In this document: positions 1-10,900 of the stretch, piece after piece
Numbering within the stretch: the stretch's first letter is position 1
Layout: every line of letters starts with the position of its first letter
DNA from: Puccinellia tenuiflora
Lineage: Eukaryota; Streptophyta; Magnoliopsida; Poales; Poaceae
Assembly: GCA_012064385.1 (NCBI GenBank)
Contig: QRDG01000398.1
Span: forward strand, 2,477,217 to 2,541,216
Direction of reading: 5' to 3'
DNA length: 64,000 bases
Made by a program: the position numbers and the translations under genes
The notes under the pieces: model-generated
Databases searched by the model: none
Told to the model about the DNA's origin: nothing
The model's input: only the letters and a program-made list of their open reading frames with translations

Positions 1-1425
1 AACAACCTCCGCGCCGTGCGTCAGAAGCCCGGCGAGACCATCCGCAAGTACATCTAGCGCTTCAGCCAAGTGCGCAACAAGATCCCCAACGCCACCGACG
101 CACAGGTCATTTCGGCCTTCCAGGCTGGGGTCACAGACGTGCGGATGCTCGAGAAGCTCGGCATCCACGACAACATCACCACCGTCGTCAAGCTTTTCGA
201 CTTGGCGGACAAGTGCGTCAAGGCTGAAGAGGGCCGCTTGTTCATCAAGAACGAGCCGGGGGACCCCACCGAGGGGTCCAAGAAGAAGAAATCCTCTGAG
301 AAGCGCAAGACTACTGCGGTCCTCGCGGCAGAGCCCGACGCCAAGCAGCCTCGCCAAGCTGCCACTTCAGCCGCAGGACCTGAGAAGAAGGATGATCGTC
401 CCTTCTGCATCTACCACAACAGGCATTCTCATGCCACCGAGGACTGCTACGACCTCAAGAGGCTTCGCGAGGCTCGCGAGGCAAACGGAGGCCGCGGAGG
501 CCGCGGCGGGGGCCGCGGCGGCCACGGGGGGCGACGCTGGAACAACAACTACAACGACAACTACCAGCAGAACCCCCAGGCCAACGCCGCCCAGCCCGCG
601 AACGACAACCTGCCTGCCGAGGCTGACGAGGGCTACCAGGTGCCTCGTGGGGCCGCTTGCATCCTCGGCGGGGCTCAGGCCCCTCGCTCCAACCGCCACT
701 TCAAGCAACTCGCTCGCGAGGTCGCAGCAGCCCTTTCTGGAGTCGAGGCCTCCAGGCCCCTCAAGTGGTCCCAGTGCCCCATCACCTTCGACTCCGGCGA
801 CCACCCCAAGTCCACTTCGGCCGTTGGCACCATCCCGCTGGTCTGCACCCCCCACCATCAACAACATCGCCGTCTCTAAGACGCTCATTGATGGGGGTGC
901 CGGCCTCAACGTCATCTCCGTCGAGACATTCGAGAAGCTGCAGGTGCCCTACGAACGGCTCATGCCCACCAGGCCCTTCTCGGGAGTGACAGAGGGTCTT
1001 ACCACCCCTTTGGGGCAGGTGAGGCTCGCCGTCACTTTGGCACCTAGGACAACTACCGCACCGAGCTGATCGACTTCGACGTCGCGCACATTGGCCTGCC
1101 CTACAACGCCATACTTGGCTACCCCGCCCTCGCCAAGTTCATGGCGGTGACCCACCACGCCTACAACCTCGTCAAGCTCCCTGGCTCGGGTGGCACCATT
1201 GTCATCCGCGGCGTGGTCTCGGACGCCCTGTACGCTGCGCAAGCGGCCTACAAGGCTGCCGCAGTGGCATCACCCGCTGATGAGGACGAGGAGCCCCTCC
1301 CGAGGCCCCCCGCGAAGAAGAAGCAGCTTTTCTCTCAGGAGAAGGCCGCGACAAAGCAAGTGCCTCTCGAGGCAAACGGCTCGGGGGCTAGCATCACCAT
1401 CGGCGCCAACTTGCCTCCCAAATAG
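1..1425 (+). pseudogene. gag-protease polyprotein remnant of Tat-1
   Basis: This is the structural (Gag) and aspartic protease part of a Gypsy polyprotein. It enters the window inside the Gag core. A C-x2-H type knuckle (CIYHNRHSH then EDC) is followed by a glycine/arginine-rich stretch and an Asn/Gln-rich linker. The protease has LIDGGAGLNVIS, where the usual Asp-Thr/Ser-Gly is Asp-Gly-Gly, and later ILGYPAL. It is broken relative to the sister copy: a TAG at 55-57 replaces a Gln codon, a run of C near 847-853 has one extra base, and a T is missing near 1037. After these the frame recovers and ends at a TAG at 1423-1425, which the sister copy shares. It is not functional as it stands. Confidence 0.88.
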
Positions 1426-1618
1426 GAAAGCGCGCTCGTCGCCTTCCTCAGGGCAAACTCTGACATGTTCGCATGGACACCGTCAGATATGTCCGGAGTA
1501 CCGAGGGAGGTGATCGAGCACCACTAAGCCGTGTGTCCAAACACACGCCCCGTCAAGCAAAAGCGCGGCGCCAGGCGCTAGAGGAGCAAGACTTCATCAT
1601 CAAAGAAGGAGAAACTTC
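1426..1618 (+). pseudogene. pol N-terminal remnant cut off before the RT domain (Tat-1)
   Basis: After the shared TAG the same frame continues with the short segment that precedes reverse transcriptase in this lineage (the DMFAW context is in the sister copy; here it is slightly changed). A TAA at 1525-1527 stands where the sister has a Leu codon (TTA). Homology to the sister pol stops near 1610-1618. The sequence then jumps to DNA that follows the coding region, so RT, both RNase H domains and integrase are gone. The junction shows no obvious long repeat. Confidence 0.78.
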
Positions 1619-2506
1619 TGGCCACGCCAGTGTAATGAACATCTATTTCAGGTCATTTTGAACCTTTGCGCATCGCGCCAGCATATTTTGTTACTTCGGT
1701 AAGCTCTAGCATTATTTGCTTTTCTCTCTCGCTCGTATGATCCCTCATGCGTATCTCGCGAGCGGGGGCTAGCATGGTGCCATGCCACGGGAGCATCCCG
1801 GCAGCACCTAAAACCCAAGGGATCCGAGCTCTGAACTTGCGGGTCAGCTCTCATGCATGTCAACTCCCAAGGAGCTCTAAACTCATGGGTCAGCTCCCGC
1901 GCACGTCAACTCACCAAGGATCACCAAAACCTTGGTGCTTGTTCTCCTCGTGAGACACACATGAAGGAACCTACGAGCACAAGTTATCTAGCTATCTATT
2001 GCTTGTGGGTATGCCTATCTCTCCAAGTGCAGGAAAGCAGGCCCTCCAAGCCTCAGGCAACATCAGGAGAAAAGCATCTCGCCAGGGAACCAGCACCCTC
2101 TCCAAGGCAGAATGCCTCGCTAAGCTAAGTACAAACACTTGGTCGAATTTCCTCTCGCTGGTTTTTGCCCCTCGAGTCTCTTTTTCTCTCTCCCACGCCT
2201 CATGGGCTGCTTGCACGTCAAAGGGGGGCCCCAAGCATCGCGCTTCGAGGAGCTCTTACTTCTTGAGGCCTCACACACCCCCCGGCCTTGTGGAGCCCTG
2301 ACTCTCACATACCGAAGCGGCGGTGGTGTAGCGCCAAGAGAGGGTCCTAAGACGTAGAGCGAAAAAGACATGAAGGGGAAAGACAAAAGCCACCCGAAGG
2401 GACATTCACAAGCGCGTTCAATAAGCTTAAGCAAGTCTTTACAAAGGTTGCTACAACCAAAATACTAAGGTAATGTGCCCCATGCACGGCCAGTTACAGG
2501 AAGGAG
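1619..2506 (+). other. non-coding spacer of Tat-1 between pol remnant and antisense gene
   Basis: No supported gene. Bases from about 1793 onward match the sister spacer (rc of about 37813-38550). Bases 1619-1792 have no counterpart in the sister and are probably the stretch that normally follows integrase. A short sequence about leaves of CTCATGGGTCAGCTC is repeated in diverged form around 1845-1905. Confidence 0.6.
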
Positions 2507-5500
2507 TCAGGCCGTCGCGCCTCCTGAGGTGCCCGCTCCGTCCACGGCAGCTTCCGCCTCCAGAGCGCCTTCCTCGCTGTCGCCTTCGTCTTCATCGACC
2601 AAGACTTGGTCGTACTTCCTGGCGAGCACCTCAGCGGCCTCCCCCGCCTTGCTACGGATCTCGACCGGCTCCATCACGGCCTCGAGGTTGAACGAGGGCC
2701 AGAGCTTCAGGAGGTTGCTGAAGACGCGGCTGGTGGCAAGGACGAGGAGATCGCGGCTCTCCGCCACGACGCGCTCGTCGAAGCGCTTCGCGACCTTTTC
2801 AAGCTCCCCGAGGAATTGCCCAAAGAAGTGTGTGTGTGCAGCCTCGTCGTCGATCCCTCCGGAGGGAAAGTGGGGGACCTCAATCCTCATGTCGTCCCCG
2901 ATGGCGTTCGCGCGGCGAACCAGCTCGTGGAGCATGAGCTGGCGCTGGCGCGTCATGGCCCGGCTGTGCCGCGCGGAGTCTTGCGCTTGCTCCGCGCGGT
3001 CCGCGGCCGGCCCCACCTGCTGCTGGAGGTCGCTCAGGTCCGCCTTCAGGGCGGCGATCTCCTCTCCGCGCGAGTCAGCTCCTCCTTGGCGCGCTAGAGG
3101 CGAGAGGTCAACTCCCTCTCCGACTTCTCGAGCCCTTCGATCTGATGCAGGAACTCGTTGCGTTTCTTTGTGAAGCGCTCTTCCTGCATCTTGGCCTTGG
3201 CGTCATAGTCGTTGGCGAGGCTCTCGCGGATGCGCTCAACCCTGGCGTCGGCCTCCTCCTGGGTCTGTTTCTGCTTCAGCGCAAGGTCGGCGTTGGCCTT
3301 GTCGTGGCGCTCCTTGCGGGTGGCCTCGCTCCTGGCCACCGAGTTCTCGCGCTCTTGCAGTTGCCCCTCGCGGGTGGCCTGGGCCTCCTCGAGCAGTTGG
3401 ACCTGCTCCTCGCGCTGGTGCAGCTCCTTCTCCTGGAGGGCGAGCTCTTCCTCGCGCCGCTTCAGCTCTGCCTCGCGAGGCGCCAGCTGCCCCTCGCGGG
3501 CATCCAGCTGCTCGCGCAGCTCCTTCAGGCTGGCCTTAGCGGCCTCGGATTCGGCGGCAAGCTTCTGCTCCGCGGCCGCTAGCTCGTCGTGTTTGGAGGC
3601 GGTCTCCGCCTCGAGCGCCTCCCTGGCGGCGTCGAGCTCGTCCATCACCTCCTGCGCCTCCCGCTTGACGCTGTCGCGGGTCTCTTTGGCGAAGCGGATC
3701 GCTTCCTCGCGCGCCGCCTTTGCCGCCGCGTCCTGCCGGCGGCACATCTCCACCCGCTCGTGGAGAAGGGCCCAGGCGTCAGCGAGCCTCGCCCGCTCTT
3801 TCTCCCTAGCGAGATCTTCTTCGGCGAACTGCGCCGCCAGCTCGTCGAGCGTCTTCCGCGCCTGGCGGAGGACAACATCGCGGCGAGCCGCGCGGGGGCG
3901 CGGCTCACCCAGCGCCAGGACCCCTGCATCGTCGTCGGGCGCAGAGGCCTCGACGCTCGTCGAGGCGCCCGGGGCACCTTGCCCCGAGCTTGTAGCGGCC
4001 CCCGTCGCGGCTTGGGGGCTCGTGGGGGCGCCCTCCTCACCGCCCGTGTCGAGAGCCCTCAGGGGGCAGGGCGTCCTCTCGCCCCCGGCTCCGCCGCTCG
4101 GGGGCTCCAGGGGCGCCTCCACCTCCTGCTCTTCAGGGGCGCTCCCCGCCCCTTCCATGGTGGCTGCATCTGCCGCGGCCTCGGGCGCATCCGCCCTCCT
4201 TGTGGGAGCCTCCTCCGCCTCTGGAGGCGGCTCCATGACGATCTCTTCGTCCACGGCTTCCTCTTGCTCGCGGTGCTCGGCCGTAGGAGGAGTAGCAGCC
4301 CGAGTTGGCGGGGGCGTCGCCAGCTCAATCACCTCCTCCTCGCGGTGCTCAACCGCGGGGGGAGAAGCAGCCCTAGCTGGGGGCGTCGTCGCCCCCTCGA
4401 CCACCACCACCTCCGCGCGGTGCTCACCCGCGGGAGGGACTGTCTCTTGCTGCGACTCGACGGCCGCTTGCTGCGGCTCGTCAGCCGCCCGCCTCGGCTC
4501 GTCAACTGATTGCCGCGGTTCACCAGCCGCTTCCCGCGGCTCAGCGGCCGCCTGCTGCGGCTCGTCGGCCATAGGTGTTTCCTCGGCGACGCTGGCGATC
4601 TCCCCAAGCTTGCGGAGACGCCGCCTCTTTGGCGCCGCGGGTATGCTGAGGAAAAACAGACAAGCGAAGACCCTTGAGGGGGGAATTCTCAAAGCAAAAT
4701 GCTGAAGGAAAAGAAAGGACAAGACTTACTCGTCGGCCGCTCGCCACACCCTCCTCTTCCCCTTGGGCGGCTGGAGGGTGCTTGCTCCGGCCGTTTCGGG
4801 AGGCGCCGTTGCCTCCTCGGGAGGAGCATCCCTCGAGGCAGTCCCGGCGTCCATGTCGTGAAGGGCCTTGGTGCGGGGCTCGTGGCGCCCTCTCTGCTGC
4901 TGCCCTCCTCCTCTGTGCGGCGCTGAGAGCGAACCACACGGAAGGCGTCCTCATCGCCGCTGGAGGAGATCTCCTGGAGGTCCACGCCAGGCGGCGCGTT
5001 CCTTGAGCCTGCGTCGCCCCCCGAGGGATCGGCACCTCTCGAAGCCTCGTCCTCGCCAGAGGAGTTGGCGCCTCGGGAAGCCTCATCCTCGCCAGACTCT
5101 TCGTCCTCGTCCGGCTCCAGCGCGTCGCCCCCCTGCTCCTGCTCTGCGGCCCATGGATTGCGGCGGGTCCCGACAAGCCTTGCGGGCCTGATGCCCCATT
5201 CATCAAAAAGGGGCAGGAGCTTGCGGGCTTCACGCACGCTCTTCTCCACGTAAACGAACAACGGCAAGGCGTCGTCGTTGCTGGGGGAAGGAAGGGACGT
5301 TGAAGCGAAGAGGACCTTCATGATCTACTTCAGCTCCCCCGGGGTGAGGTCATCGGCGCTGAGGCGCATCCTATCATCCGGGCCTGAGTAGGTCCACATT
5401 GGCTCCGAATGCCACTGGAGAGGAGCAATGCGGCGTGCGATGAAATCCATTGCCACCATCCGACCGGTGAGCCCGGCCTCGCGGAGCACCTGAATACGCT

Positions 5501-6164
5501 CGTATACCGCCTCAAGCTTAGGGCCCTCGAAGTCGCCGCTCGCCCAACGCGCCCACTTCCTCGGCGGCGCCACGGGTACCTCCAGGTTACGGTTCGAGGA
5601 CTTGGTGCCAGCAAAAAGCCATTTCTCGCGGAATTTCTCCACCTTCTTCGTCACCTCTGTGATGGCATTCTCACCCTGCCACGCGATGGGGATGTATTCT
5701 TCGCTTCTGGCGGCGGCGATACGGAAGGAGACGCACCCAAGCCGCTCGTTCGACTTGGTGCTCCGGAGGGAGTAGAAGCTGCGGAAGAGGGCCACCGAAG
5801 GGTGGACACCGACGTACGCCTCGCAAAGGTAGGCGAAGATGGCGAGAATGAGCACTGAGTTGGGGTGGAGGTGAAGAAGTTGGATCCGGTACGCCTCAAG
5901 GATCCCCAGGAGAAAACTGGAGAAGGGAGGAACGAGGCCGGCGAAGAGTGTGTGAAAGAAGATGGGGTAGTACCCCGGGCCGACCTTGCTGCTGCCGGGC
6001 GCTATGCTAGTGGCACCGAGCTCATGGGTGTTGGCGGCCACCAGATGCTGCACCTTGGAAATCGCCGCCGCGTTGACGCGCGACGGCGGCAGCGCCGCCG
6101 CAGACGTGCCCGCCTGCACCGTGGCCTTGCCTTTCGGGTCGGTGGCTGCTCTCTTGGGTGCCAT
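2507..6164 (-). pseudogene. antisense additional ORF (aORF) of Tat-1, two exons
   Basis: A long gene antisense to gag-pol. The ATG at 6164-6162 begins MAPKRAA, as in the sister. Exon 1 (6164-4730) holds a hydrophobic globular region (YYPIFFHTL, then LHPNSVLILAIFAYLCEA) that resembles the 'putative gypsy type transposon' family (Pfam Transposase_28), followed by acidic repeats of the type SGEDEASRGA. An 84-bp intron (4729-4646) leads to exon 2: a Glu/Pro/Ala-rich linker, a long coiled coil rich in REEEL and REKEL heptads, and a conserved C-terminal region ending at 2507. Breaks: TAG at 5327-5325 and TAG at 3096-3094 (both CAG in the sister), and a 1-base deletion near 3062. The function is unknown; the family name does not prove transposase activity. 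Confidence 0.82.
4646..4729 (-). other. GT-AG intron in the Tat-1 antisense gene
   Basis: On the minus strand the donor is GTAAGT right after exon 1, and the acceptor is a pyrimidine-rich tract ending in CAG. Splicing joins the frames and gives the same residue context (A-A-P-K) as the sister copy, where an 85-bp intron sits at the same place. Reading through would meet a stop within the donor itself (TAA). Confidence 0.8.
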
Positions 6165-6469
6165 GGTCGCCGAAGAAGAAGATGAGGACTCTGGGGTTGG
6201 AGCGCTCTGGAGAGATTGGAGGCGTGGGGAGAAGTGTGCGGAGGAGTTATGGGAGAAGTGATGGGCGCCGACCGCGCGCCCAGGCTTTATTGACCGGCTC
6301 TCGAGTCGTGGCGGGCCCCGCCACGTCGCCCGTTGGAGCCGAGGAGGTCGTGGCCGCGGGTGCAACCGCAGCGCTCCACGTGTCGCGGCCCTGTCAGGCA
6401 TCTTTGGCCCCTCGACGCTTCGCCTTCGTCCATGGGCCTCGGCGTGCCCGTCGCGGGCCCGGGGGCTAC
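6165..6469 (-). promoter_or_regulatory. leader/upstream region of the Tat-1 antisense gene
   Basis: About 305 bp between the antisense ATG and the 3' LTR. It contains a conserved CAATAAAGCCTGG (read on the minus strand, near 6281-6293), also present about 130 bp upstream of the sister ATG; this could act as a TATA-like element. The end next to the LTR is purine-rich on the + strand (around 6455-6469) and is the likely polypurine tract for gag-pol orientation. The promoter role is inferred. Confidence 0.4.
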
Positions 6470-6571
6470 TGTCGGCACAGTGGAAACCAGGGTACCACGG
6501 GCCGGCCTGCCAGGGCCCACAAGATTCTTTGGATGACTTTCGCTAAGGACCAGGCTCTCCAGCCTGGCGAG

Positions 6572-6598
6572 CCTCGCGAGGGTTTTTCCCTCGCGAGG
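6572..6598 (+). other. perfect 11-bp inverted repeat with T5 loop in the LTR
   Basis: CCTCGCGAGGG, five T, then CCCTCGCGAGG. Either strand could form a very stable hairpin. The copy in the Tat-2 LTRs is degraded. Its role is unknown. Confidence 0.6.
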
Positions 6599-7170
6599 GA
6601 TCTTCCCCTCCTCGCCGAAGGTTTCTTCCCTTGGCGAGGGATCGCTCCTCGACAAGGTGTCTCCGACACCGCCCACAATTCCGCTAAGGACCCAGCCGGA
6701 GGGCTCGGCGAGGCTTTTCGCCTCGCGAAGCTCCTTCCTCGCGAAGCCATTTCTGCCCCCGCGGCAGAGCGCACATGGGCTCTGCGCCATGTGCAGAGTG
6801 ACGCGCGTGCCTACGCGCGATGACGGCGACGCCGCAGTTGCCGTTTCCATGTATAAAGCAGTCAACAAAGCGGAGCCAAGCGAAGCGGACAACGAGTATT
6901 GCCTCTTTGGTGATAAGGGAACCGTCTGCAGCTACGCTCGAAGGACGACATCACCGTGGGTCATCCCCACCTCGGCAAGCGCCAGCCCACCGTCCGGCTG
7001 TTCGGTGGCCTTTTTCAGCTTTGGTGACGCTGTTCCCCTGCCGTGGACCGCGTCCACGAGCTTTACCTTTATGGCGGACTTCACCTTTATCGTGCACCGC
7101 ACCTCCTCCGTCGTCGCCGTGTGGTAACCCTTCCCGCCCAAATGTTTGGGCAGAAGAGGTCCAGGACGCC

Positions 7171-7177
7171 TATAAAA
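7171..7177 (+). promoter_or_regulatory. LTR TATA box (Tat-1)
   Basis: TATAAAA in a GC-rich setting, present at the same place in all three LTRs of this family (minus-strand copies near 33151-33159 and 43431-43440). It is the expected Pol II promoter for the gag-pol transcript. Confidence 0.7.
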
Positions 7178-7527
7178 GGAGGGGGAGCACGCCCAAGCAA
7201 AGGGTTCGGTCCAAGATTCCTAAGCCTAAACCCTAGATCTGAAGACTAGCAAGTAGCCATTGTTAGCCACCTCGAGCTCGACGAGCTCTCCTTGTACTGT
7301 GAACTCTCCAAGCAGTGCAATACACCGAAGCAGGACGTAGGGGTTTTACCTCCTCAAGAGGGCCCTGAACCTGGGTAAGACCGAGTGTTCTCTTTCTGCA
7401 GTGCTGTCCCGCAGCGAGTCCGACGAGCACCGTCGCCGGAGCACGTTGAGGGTTGTTTGATTCCGTGTTCAGCCCCTTACTCGATCCTTCTCGAGACACC
7501 CCCAGTTCCTGGGACAGTTCTCCGACA

Positions 7528-7962
7528 AATTGCACCTCATGTCTATGGTGAATGCTATGTTCTCTGGTGTAAATGGTTTTGCAGTCACACCATGTGCAAG
7601 CATGAAATTGGGATCATGCCCGATTAGCTCCTCGACCATGTCGGGACGATGCTCAAGGCAGGAGGTCGCGAGCATAGGTCTAACGAGTTCTTCACCCTTG
7701 GCACCAGGGTCCCTATGCTCTCCAGGAGGGAGTGTATGCTGCGACCATGTCCTGGTCCAGGCTCCACGGCAGGATGTCGTGGAGGATCTAACCAGGCAAG
7801 CTTCGCCCCTTGCCGCGTCGCTATGCACTGAAGGAGGGAGGGCATGTCGTGATGGTTTTTCGTCCATCTCGCAAGAAACGGGAGTGTTCCTAGGTCGCCG
7901 GTACTCCCAAGCGGAGCTTATTGAGCATGGTGGTGTTCTCGAACCTAAGGGGATGGAGGCAC
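7528..7962 (+). pseudogene. LINE ORF1 fragment, part 1
   Basis: Open on the + strand from 7530 to the solo LTR at 7963. Low-complexity Ser/Gly/Cys-rich protein with no catalytic motif. It is assigned to ORF1 because the frame continues in phase into 12951-13100 after removal of the solo LTR. The opposite strand is also largely open here, so the coding call rests on the continuation, not on length. Confidence 0.55.
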
Positions 7963-10900
7963 TGTAACATCCCAGATTTTGGAATGTTTTAAATATCACA
8001 AAAAATTTAAACTTTTATTAATAATTAAATAAAGTCTCCAAAAATCAATAAAAGCTTTTATAGAAGATTGTTTTGACATCTTCAAAATTTTATTTTAAAT
8101 AAAACATTCCTTTATCTTCCAGTCTCAACTTTAAAGTTTTGGAAATAAAATATTTAAATAGGGTTTTTAAATAGTAGTTTCCACTTTGGTTTATTGGTTT
8201 TCAAAATAAATAATATGGGGATATTATAAACCCCGAATAATTTGTGAAAATGGTTTAAATACTTTCCAAGATTTTCTTTATAAAATTTTTTATTTAAAAT
8301 TATTTTAATATGTATATGAGTTATCATTTTGAATGATATTACTCATATTATTTCTCTGATTTTTATTTAAATAGTTTTGGGATATTTATAAAACCTTATT
8401 TTGATTTTCCACAAATAGCCATGTAAGTCAATTTTGACCAAAAGGGTATTTTGGAAATTTTGTTTTAACCAAAAATAGTTCCTAAATGTCTATTTTTTTA
8501 ATATTTAGAATTTTACAAATTTATTTGAGTTGATTTGAAGTCCTAAATCAAAAATGGGCTGTGCTATCCAGCGGCGCCGCATAATCATCAATCCGTGCGG
8601 CGGCTGATAACCCGTCCCACTTTTCCGAGCGCCCATGCAGCAGCGGGCAGGTGACGTCCCGAAGCAGCATGCAACAGCTATGTCGTGAGACCTCACATTC
8701 GCATACTTGCAAAGCTAGGTTATTAATTACAAACGTTGCACGTATACATACAAGGCTAGTAGTAGCTGTCTTTTTTTTTTGAGAAAGCTAGTACTAGCTG
8801 TCAGGTGTCAGCCTTTGCCTTTCGATCACTGTTTGTATTGACTGGATGTAAGGACGTGAATCCACGCATATTTGATAACCTCGCCGGAGAAAGGATCTAA
8901 AACACATGCTGTGGTAGTTGGGTGTCGATAAAAAAGAGCACTTGGTGCTCCGTATGTTAGTTACGGTTACCAGATTAATTAGCGGTGGTTGCCATATTAA
9001 TTAGTCTCGGATATCAGATTAATCTTGATATTATTTTTCTACACATATACGAAAAATGAAAACTCCACCGCTTCTCTCAATTGTAGTTACCAGATTAATT
9101 AGTAGCGCTCACCAGATTAATTAGTCTTGGTCACCGTATTAATTACTTGATATTATTTTTTACGCGTATACAAAAAGGATCACTCCGCCGCACATCTCAT
9201 TTGCAGTTATCAGATTATTTATCTGTGGTTGCCACATTAATTAATCTCGGTCACCAGATTAATCTCAACATTATTTTATACACATATACGAAAAATGAGC
9301 ACTCCATATGTTATCTCAGTTACAGTTACCAAATTAATTAATTGAGGACACCAGATTAATTAGTTTCGGTCACCAGATTAATCTCGATATTATTTTCTAC
9401 GCATGTACGAAAAATGAGCACTCCACCTACAGTTACCAGATTAATTAATCAAGGACACCAGATTAATTTGTCTCGGTCACCGTATTAATTATTTGACGTC
9501 ATTTTCATTTTCTACACAGATGTAAATAAGAGCATTCGGTTGATTATCTTAGTTGCAGTTACCATCTTAATTACTAGTTGTGGTTATCAAATTAATTTGT
9601 CTCCGTCGCGTGATTAAAAAAATCTTGTTCTCGGTTACCAAAATCTGTTAAAAATGAATGGAATCAAATTTGTTGCTAGATAAAGGTATGTCTTAGCAGC
9701 ATGCAACCTGTGCAGTACTAAAATATACTAGCAATGTAGCATAGGTGTGTAGGGTTGTACGTCAGTCTGTGTCTAATGGGATTGTAACGTGCATGGCCAC
9801 TACAAGAGAGAAACAACTTAAAAAAAATATGTATCATATAATATTTCAGCATGCACCGAAAGAACACTCGATGCGGACGTCATGCTCACTGCGCAGCATC
9901 GAAAGACGGGTGGGCCCACTTGCGGTCCCTGTCTGCGTCATATGCCCACAGGATGGAGCCGAGGGAATCGTTTTCCAAATCTCCGCGCGCCGCACGTGAG
10001 GGAGCGCGTATGCGGCGCTTGTAAATAGCTTTTCCCATCAAAAATTATAAAAGAAAACAGAAAAGAAAAAGAAGAAGGAAAAAAACGAACTGGGCCGAAG
10101 CCCAGCAACCACTACCAGCCCACGTGGCGCACACGAACGTGGCCGGCGCAACCCACCGACCGCGATCGTTCTTCTTCCTCTTCCTTCACGTACATGCTGT
10201 ACGTTACTTCCAGCCATGCCAGTTACCTTTCCCTCCTCTCCCCTCTAATTAAGCGACTGTTTCCGCTCAACTTCAACACGAAAATTGCTCCAAATTGAAT
10301 GCTGATTCCATTCAGGGAGTTTATTTCCCAATTCATGGTCTTAATTTCTGAAACAGACGTGGTGCCCCGAATGCCATCTGTCGGCATCCTTCTCCCGATC
10401 TCCCACCTTAGACCATATCACAACAAACTGAGCGCGTCACCATGTGTCCCTCGTCTCCCTCTACCATTTTCGTTCTCGCACTTTTCCCAAAGGACCTCTG
10501 TATAGCCCGTGCCAACCAACGCCAACTTCTGCCCCAAACCGAGTTCATCGCCAGATCTTGTCATCCACGGTGAGCATCTCACCAATTCCTCGCACCAGAA
10601 GACTCCACTCATCGAGGCAAACCTCCAGGACATGGTGATGCATCATTCCAATGCACTTGGTCGCACCGCCACGAAGCCCGAGCAACGTCGCCGCCACGAC
10701 CAAGATCACGACGAGGTGAGCCCTCCCCAAGCCCTGCAACGATGTCCATCGTGACCTCCGTGTCCTCCCGCACTTTTATTAATTTTTCCTAATTTTTCCC
10801 GCAGCCGAATCAATGAGAACGATGTTGACCCGTTCTCTCATGTGACCGTCGCACGCCGCCGTTCCTTCGTGCTCCCGGTGAGGTGAAGAAGACCCATGAT

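Larger units (their letters stand above)
1..7527 (+). mobile_element. Tat-lineage Gypsy LTR retrotransposon, 5'-truncated by the window (Tat-1)
   Basis: Order on the + strand: gag-protease remnant, a short pol remnant, non-coding DNA, a long gene on the opposite strand, then the 3' LTR at 6470-7527. The whole stretch is homologous to the complete element at 32805-44139, which lies in the opposite orientation, so boundaries and losses can be read by comparison. Most of pol (reverse transcriptase, RNase H, integrase) is deleted at about 1618. The Tat assignment rests on the archaeal-type RNase H of the sister copy and on the antisense gene; both are known for this lineage. The LTR abuts a LINE at 7528. 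The left LTR and the matching target duplication lie outside the window (the 5 bp after the element are AATTG). Confidence 0.9.
6470..7527 (+). repeat. 3' LTR of Tat-1
   Basis: 1058 bp beginning TGTCGG and ending CCGACA, an inverted terminal repeat. It is homologous along its length to the two LTRs of the complete sister element (1054 and 1055 bp). It includes a TATA box at 7171-7177 and, in its left part, several CCTCGCGAGG palindromes. Confidence 0.93.

Noticed and set aside
3212..4705. 497-codon plus-strand frame, mainly Ser/Ala-rich
   Set aside because: Mirror of the coiled-coil exon on the minus strand. The minus frame is the one conserved between the two Tat copies, so this is a shadow.
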